DNA from: Vanessa cardui
Lineage: Eukaryota; Arthropoda; Insecta; Lepidoptera; Nymphalidae
Direction: 5' to 3'
Length of the DNA stretch: 64,000 bases
Assembly (NCBI RefSeq): GCF_905220365.1
Contig: NC_061131.1
Span: forward strand, 11,259,318-11,323,317
The notes under the pieces were generated by a model. It had not been told where the DNA came from, did not search any database, and worked only from the letters and a program-made list of their open reading frames with translations. Below, piece after piece: positions 59,381-64,000 of the stretch. The translations under genes were made by a program, and so were the position numbers. How positions within the stretch are numbered: position 1 is the first letter of the stretch; each line of letters starts with the position of its first letter.

Positions 59381-60129
59381 ATCTACTAATATGCACTGAA
59401 CTGCATATATAACAATATTTGAAAAGATAATTGACTATTAGCGAACGCAATAAAAAATAAATAAGAGTATATTGTTGAAGATGCACATTATTTGTTGATC
59501 GGAGTAACGCGTTACTAGAATGCGTAATGTGTCTTAGTTATTATTGCCATTGGACACCAGTATAACGCTCGTAGAGTAGTACGGGCGAATATCGCTCAGC
59601 ACGTTACTTATTTATAATATTAACATACTTGATGTTATTTATAATATATCTGAATAAAATAAATTCTTACAAATGAAGTGTATAGGGGCGTATGATTCAA
59701 TAACATACGAATTCATTGTGTTATAGATATTTTTTGTTTATATCATCATTATAGTATATTTTTTTAAGTCCTTTATGCAAGAAAATTTGTAAAGTCATAT
59801 ATATGTTCGACTGTCCGGTGTCAGAATGTCATTGTAAATAATATTGTAAATATAGAAGTGAATTCGATTATTACGCTATCACACCATAACTAATAAACCG
59901 ATCATTATGAAAATTTGCATACACGTCAACGCTACAGAATAGGACATAAACCTTACCGCGGACGGAACCTACGTAATCGTAACTAATTACCATTTGCAGA
60001 CAAAGAAAGAAAACTTTACAAATATACGATCGCCGACATAATTGTATTAATTATTATTATTATATTACAAGAGAACAGAAATAGCAAGCGCATTATTAAA
60101 TTCTCATTTGCCATCAAACTGTTAATACG

Positions 60130-60275
60130 TAATGATCGGTTGGAACGGTTCGCGGAGTCGTCAGTATGCCTGCGCCCGCGCCGACGCGGAAGTGCCGGTG
60201 AAAGTGCGGAGAAAGCGCGCAGTTTACCTAATCGGCGCGGGCGCAGCGCGGACGTTACATCAGCCGACCACGTTG
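60130..60275. promoter_or_regulatory. GC-rich promoter-like island, possibly bidirectional
   Basis: This is an isolated CpG-rich block in a long AT-rich region. On the plus strand an arthropod-type initiator, TCAGT, is at 60161-60165, with a possible donor (CCG/GTGAAA) near 60197. On the minus strand a strong donor, ATTAG/GTAAAC, has its exon edge at 60228, oriented toward BCOR. It could be the distal BCOR first exon and/or the promoter of a gene beyond the window. The open frames through it (60016-60312 and 60140-60325) have no protein family features. Confidence 0.4.
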
Positions 60276-60329
60276 TGAAAGTCAATGTTATACAGACAAT
60301 CCGTGTGAACACACATGCTGTTTGACCGA

Positions 60330-63300
60330 TTTTTAAATTAAGGTTATTTTAATTATTCTTAAATGTTCCGAGTTATACATACTTACATGCTGTGACATTA
60401 ATTTTAACAAAAGCACACATAATATATTTTTCTTCCTTGTTATATAAAATACAATTTGGTATTGTAATTATTTTAGTTCTAAAAATATTTGTGACAGTTT
60501 AATTTAAACGTCAAATTATTCCAAATGATTAAATTTACAAATACAAATATTTTTTCAATAACTAGTTATAATATCAAGGCAAACCAGCCATCCCGACTCG
60601 CACGTGACTAACTCAACGAGTTGATTATGATAAATTAAATTACGATAGTGTACGACTTCGAAATTACTCACGTTCTGTAATTTGCCTGGTATTATTATTA
60701 AAATAACAAAAAAAAATAATATTTTAAGTGGAATTTGTTTCTCAATTGCATAGTTAGAAAAGTTGTGTTATTTTGAGAATGATACAACAGCCAAACCATG
60801 TATTTAAAACTTTGTCGTTTCATCAATTACGATAAATTTAGAGTTTGTTGACGAAATATGAGATAAGATTGATAAAATGCGGCTACGGCTTTGGCAAATA
60901 GCTTGCTTCGTACATAAACCACTATCGGGCTTGAGGCGTCATAGTTACTTCCGCATTGAACGCAACAAGCCATCTCATTCGCTATATTCAGCGTTCGAGG
61001 TTGCTATTATAACAGATGTATAAATTGACAAATGTTAAACATATACGATAAATATGTTAAAAAAAACAAATACCGACCTCAAAAATTGACCTGAATGTAA
61101 AATACCAATTAAATGGGATCAGATTCGAACTGTACTGAATGACGCAGATACTGATCATAAAACCGGGACTTATTTGTGTTAATAACTTTAAGATATGATA
61201 ATATGTATTTATATACTATGTCTAAATTCTATTTTTGAAAAACGAGCTGATCGACCCCTTCTCGGAGCTAGAAATTTGTATGTTTATGATATGATTTTGT
61301 TGTTTTTTTTCAGCTAAGGCGTAACAATGTGAATCAACATTACAGCTGATTAGTATCAATAAATTTGACAGTAAGAGTGACTAAAAATGTATTCAACGTG
61401 AAGGAAGGACAAACCTGTTAAACCAGGTTTCCGACTTCGCAATGTCAATACATCCTCGTCGAGACAAAGACTTCATTTTTAACAAAAAAAAGCCAGTAAT
61501 TAATTCTACGATTACTATGAATAAACAAAATGTAATAATCTACATTCCTAACCGGTGGTACATTTAGATTTAGTGATATTAAGAGCACTTAATATTTGCG
61601 TGTTTTTATACATGTAGTTTCTGTTCTTCTATTGGGTGAGAAAATAACTATGTCAACAAACAATTGACGAAAATATATGATGGAGAAAGTAGAGGGGCGT
61701 TATCGTTCTAAGCATGATAGTGAGTATCTAAGTAGGTCATGAAAGACATACATCACGTTGCAAATTAATTGGATAGCTTCGAGTTATACCCATGCGGTAT
61801 ACTTTTTTACAATATGTAATACACCTGATGCGGCTAAGAGAAATTACGAGCGCTTTATCACATTGATGATCGGATCGTGCAAATTAATAAAAACATAACA
61901 TTTATCACTGAAATCCTTGACCTAAAATTGAAGCTGATAATGACTATCGCGTGACCCACTATTAAAAACATCCATATATTATTTGGAAAATTTTCATTTC
62001 TCATTTATCAAAATTGTTTCTTAAAACAAAGAAAGGTATAATGTACAATAATTTCTCTTTATTCAAAGATATAAACATACGTTCACGTATGACATGTGTT
62101 CAAATTACTCACGCGTACGTATTTCCAAAAATAACATGAATCACTTCGACGAATACTAAGAACGGAGTCCGGTATTTCTTAATATCGAAATAAAGTTTAA
62201 TTACCTTGTTGCTGTTGTTTAATCCGCACTTTGAAACAGTCGTCAGGTTTCATTTTATTAAAAAAAAAAAACAATAAATTCTTCACCATCAAGTATACTT
62301 TAATATTCGCAAGATCAAAACAAATGAAGCTATTTGACGGGGACCATCTTTAATTTTGAGACAGGCAGTTAATTTATTTTAAAATCACCGGCTCCGCTTC
62401 ACACGGGTGCAATTTTATACATTTTTATTGAGTCATAGTATTAGAAAACCCATAAAAATTTACGGCATAAGCTTTCACAGGTTTTCTGGAAAATTTCAAT
62501 TGTTTGCCTTTTTTCTTTGTTTATTGTTTATATTATTATTTACGTAAGAACCCTCTACAGAGTAATAGATAACTGACAAACATGAATGTAGTTACGATGT
62601 CGTATGTTATGACGTGAGCCAGGAAAATACGGATTCATTTATACATATGTTCTATACATATGTTCTATAGATATATATGTCTGCAATCGATTTAAAATGT
62701 ATTTATCGAATATAAATCATGTTATAACAATTTATTGTTTAAAAGAATAACAAGCGCTTGATTCTTAAGTTGATTTAACAAGTTGCTTCCTCGTCGGCGC
62801 TGTCGGTAGGAAACGCAGGCCGCCAGTGAGCGTGCCTTGACCTCTTTTGGTGCTAATACCTCTCTACATCTGGCTCTTGCAACCACAAGATGTGTTGTAT
62901 CTATCGATAAGCATAGGCTATTCGCCTAGTAATTCCTACCTATCGACTTTAAAACATGGGAATTTGAAGTAATTTGTTTTATGATATACGAAACTTTGCG
63001 AGAATTTATATTTTCATTTTATTTTCATCGTTACGCTCGATCAATAACACATTTTTTTGAGATATGATATGATGCGATCGTACGTGTTCTCTTATTTTTG
63101 AACAAAATATTTTTGGCACTTCAAAAAATCTGAATTCATCGGAAAATTTCCGAGAACTAACGTAAGTATGCACGCTAGCGTGTTATTACATTTATATAAA
63201 CACCGCTTTTGTTCTATTCATTTGCCATTTACAAAAACTTTTTTCTTTATCTCGTATTGAGAGTCAATAACTCGTTAATTGACTACGTCATCCTATTAAG

Positions 63301-64000
63301 ATTGACACTCAAAACAAATTAAGAAGAAAATACATAATTAGAAGGAACATTATCTATTGTATCTATATAAAAGATATATTCAGAGAAATAGTCAGCCAAA
63401 AAAATATTCACAACGAAATGTCAACAGCTAAAATTAGAGAACATTCACACGAGGTCATATTGCGCGTCAGTCAATTCCCGATTTCCTCACGATGGCGCTC
63501 ATATTGCTTACATGTTTGCAACATCATTATCAATTTAACCTTGCTTAGCTATTCTATAAGCGGCTTCTACAAAATAGATGCATAATATTAAATTAGATCT
63601 AAGTCTAAGGAAGGCCAGTACCTACACGGGCGAACGTGAGAATTCAAAATGTATGCAAGTTCTTTACACCTGCGCGGATGCCTCGATGGAATCTTAAAAT
63701 TTATTGCCTCCTCATGGAAAAAGATTTTGACGGCTACCTGGTTCTCTTTTTATGAGGCAAGATAGCTTATAAAACGAAAAGGACCCTGATTATAATATTT
63801 TCATATAAATATGATGAACAATATTGTCTTACATTTGTAGCTCCGAACAGGTTACAAGACTATGTCTCGATAAGTTTTTTACTTCAGTCCTTTTGCTTGG
63901 CTCTATGACTAATTCATTCTTCAGAAATATTATAACAAAAAAACTTGACTTTGTAGCACCTACAAAATTGAGACGGTATAGCTCTAATTATCGATTGTAA
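60330..64000. other. Gene-poor right flank
   Basis: AT-rich DNA with no coding exon recognised. Seen: an inverted pair AAACCTG/CAGGTTT at 61411-61430, a fragment of family C-like sequence ('ccggctccgcttcacacggg') near 62388-62408, a short tandem duplication of 'catatgttctata' at 62644-62670, and a GC-richer patch at about 62785-62850. Confidence 0.5.

Larger units (their letters stand above)
49417..60129. other. Gene-poor region, probable BCOR 5' intron or intergenic
   Basis: No convincing coding exon on either strand. The longest open frames (about 114 codons at 50245-50589) have no domain, unusual composition and no splice context. Contents seen: a family C repeat at 51358-51650, an 18-bp palindrome at 52693-52710, the long hairpin at 53041-53084, a fragment of repeat-like 'aacttcgcccgcgtgg' near 53992, a GC-rich block at 54640-54790 and a family B repeat at 59083-59380. 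Confidence 0.5.

Noticed and set aside
60016..60325. Opposing frames through the GC-rich island
   Set aside because: CpG-rich DNA lacks stops by composition; translations are Arg/Ser/Ala-rich with no domain.
1..64000. tRNA, rRNA or CRISPR features
   Set aside because: tRNA-like B boxes occur only in SINE heads; no spaced direct repeats or ribosomal sequence seen.

Overview
This is eukaryotic genomic DNA from a butterfly or moth, most likely a nymphalid-type butterfly. It is AT-rich, the genes have short exons with GT/AG introns, and the proteins are insect orthologues. Copies of a tRNA-derived SINE resembling the lepidopteran Metulj type, plus other dispersed repeats, lie in introns and gene deserts. 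There are no bacterial operons, CRISPR arrays, rRNA genes or credible standalone tRNA genes.

Layout. (1) 1-9435: no exon recognised; probably the long 5' intron or upstream flank of the first gene. (2) 9436-21835, + strand: an ADAM10-subfamily metalloprotease most like Kuzbanian-like (Kul). Its signal peptide and first prodomain exon(s) lie outside the window or were not recognised. The visible part is 13 exons: prodomain, zinc protease with HExxHxxGxxH, disintegrin/Cys-rich, transmembrane and a roughly 600-residue cytoplasmic tail. A separate short terminal exon may give an almost tail-less isoform. (3) 24781-29910, + strand: a seven-exon gene for a 799-residue BTB/POZ protein with an AT-hook-like motif and a long acidic tail but no zinc finger; a probable 5'UTR exon ends at 23456. 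(4) 31948-36503, - strand: Contactin (C-type lectin, six Ig, four FN3 and a GPI-signal-like C-terminus), convergent with the BTB gene. (5) 39568-46139, - strand: a BCOR-family Polycomb corepressor of 2058 residues with a PLDLS motif, ankyrin repeats and a C-terminal PUFD. It has a spliced 5'UTR exon at 49336-49416 carrying a 13-residue upstream ORF. (6) 49.4-64 kb: a coding-poor region that is probably BCOR 5' intron and/or intergenic DNA. It contains a GC-rich promoter-like island near 60.2 kb and a 20-bp perfect inverted repeat near 53.06 kb.

The four genes do not form one pathway. Kul is expected to shed membrane proteins such as Delta in Notch signalling. Contactin is expected to act in septate junctions with Neurexin IV and Neuroglian. 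The BTB protein and BCOR are probably nuclear regulators. I saw no clear new multi-gene system. The most original points are the alternative Kul end and signalling motifs in its tail, the zinc-finger-less BTB protein, the BCOR uORF exon, the hAT-like MITE with its exact 8-bp duplication, the inverted SINE pair in a Kul intron and the 53-kb palindrome.
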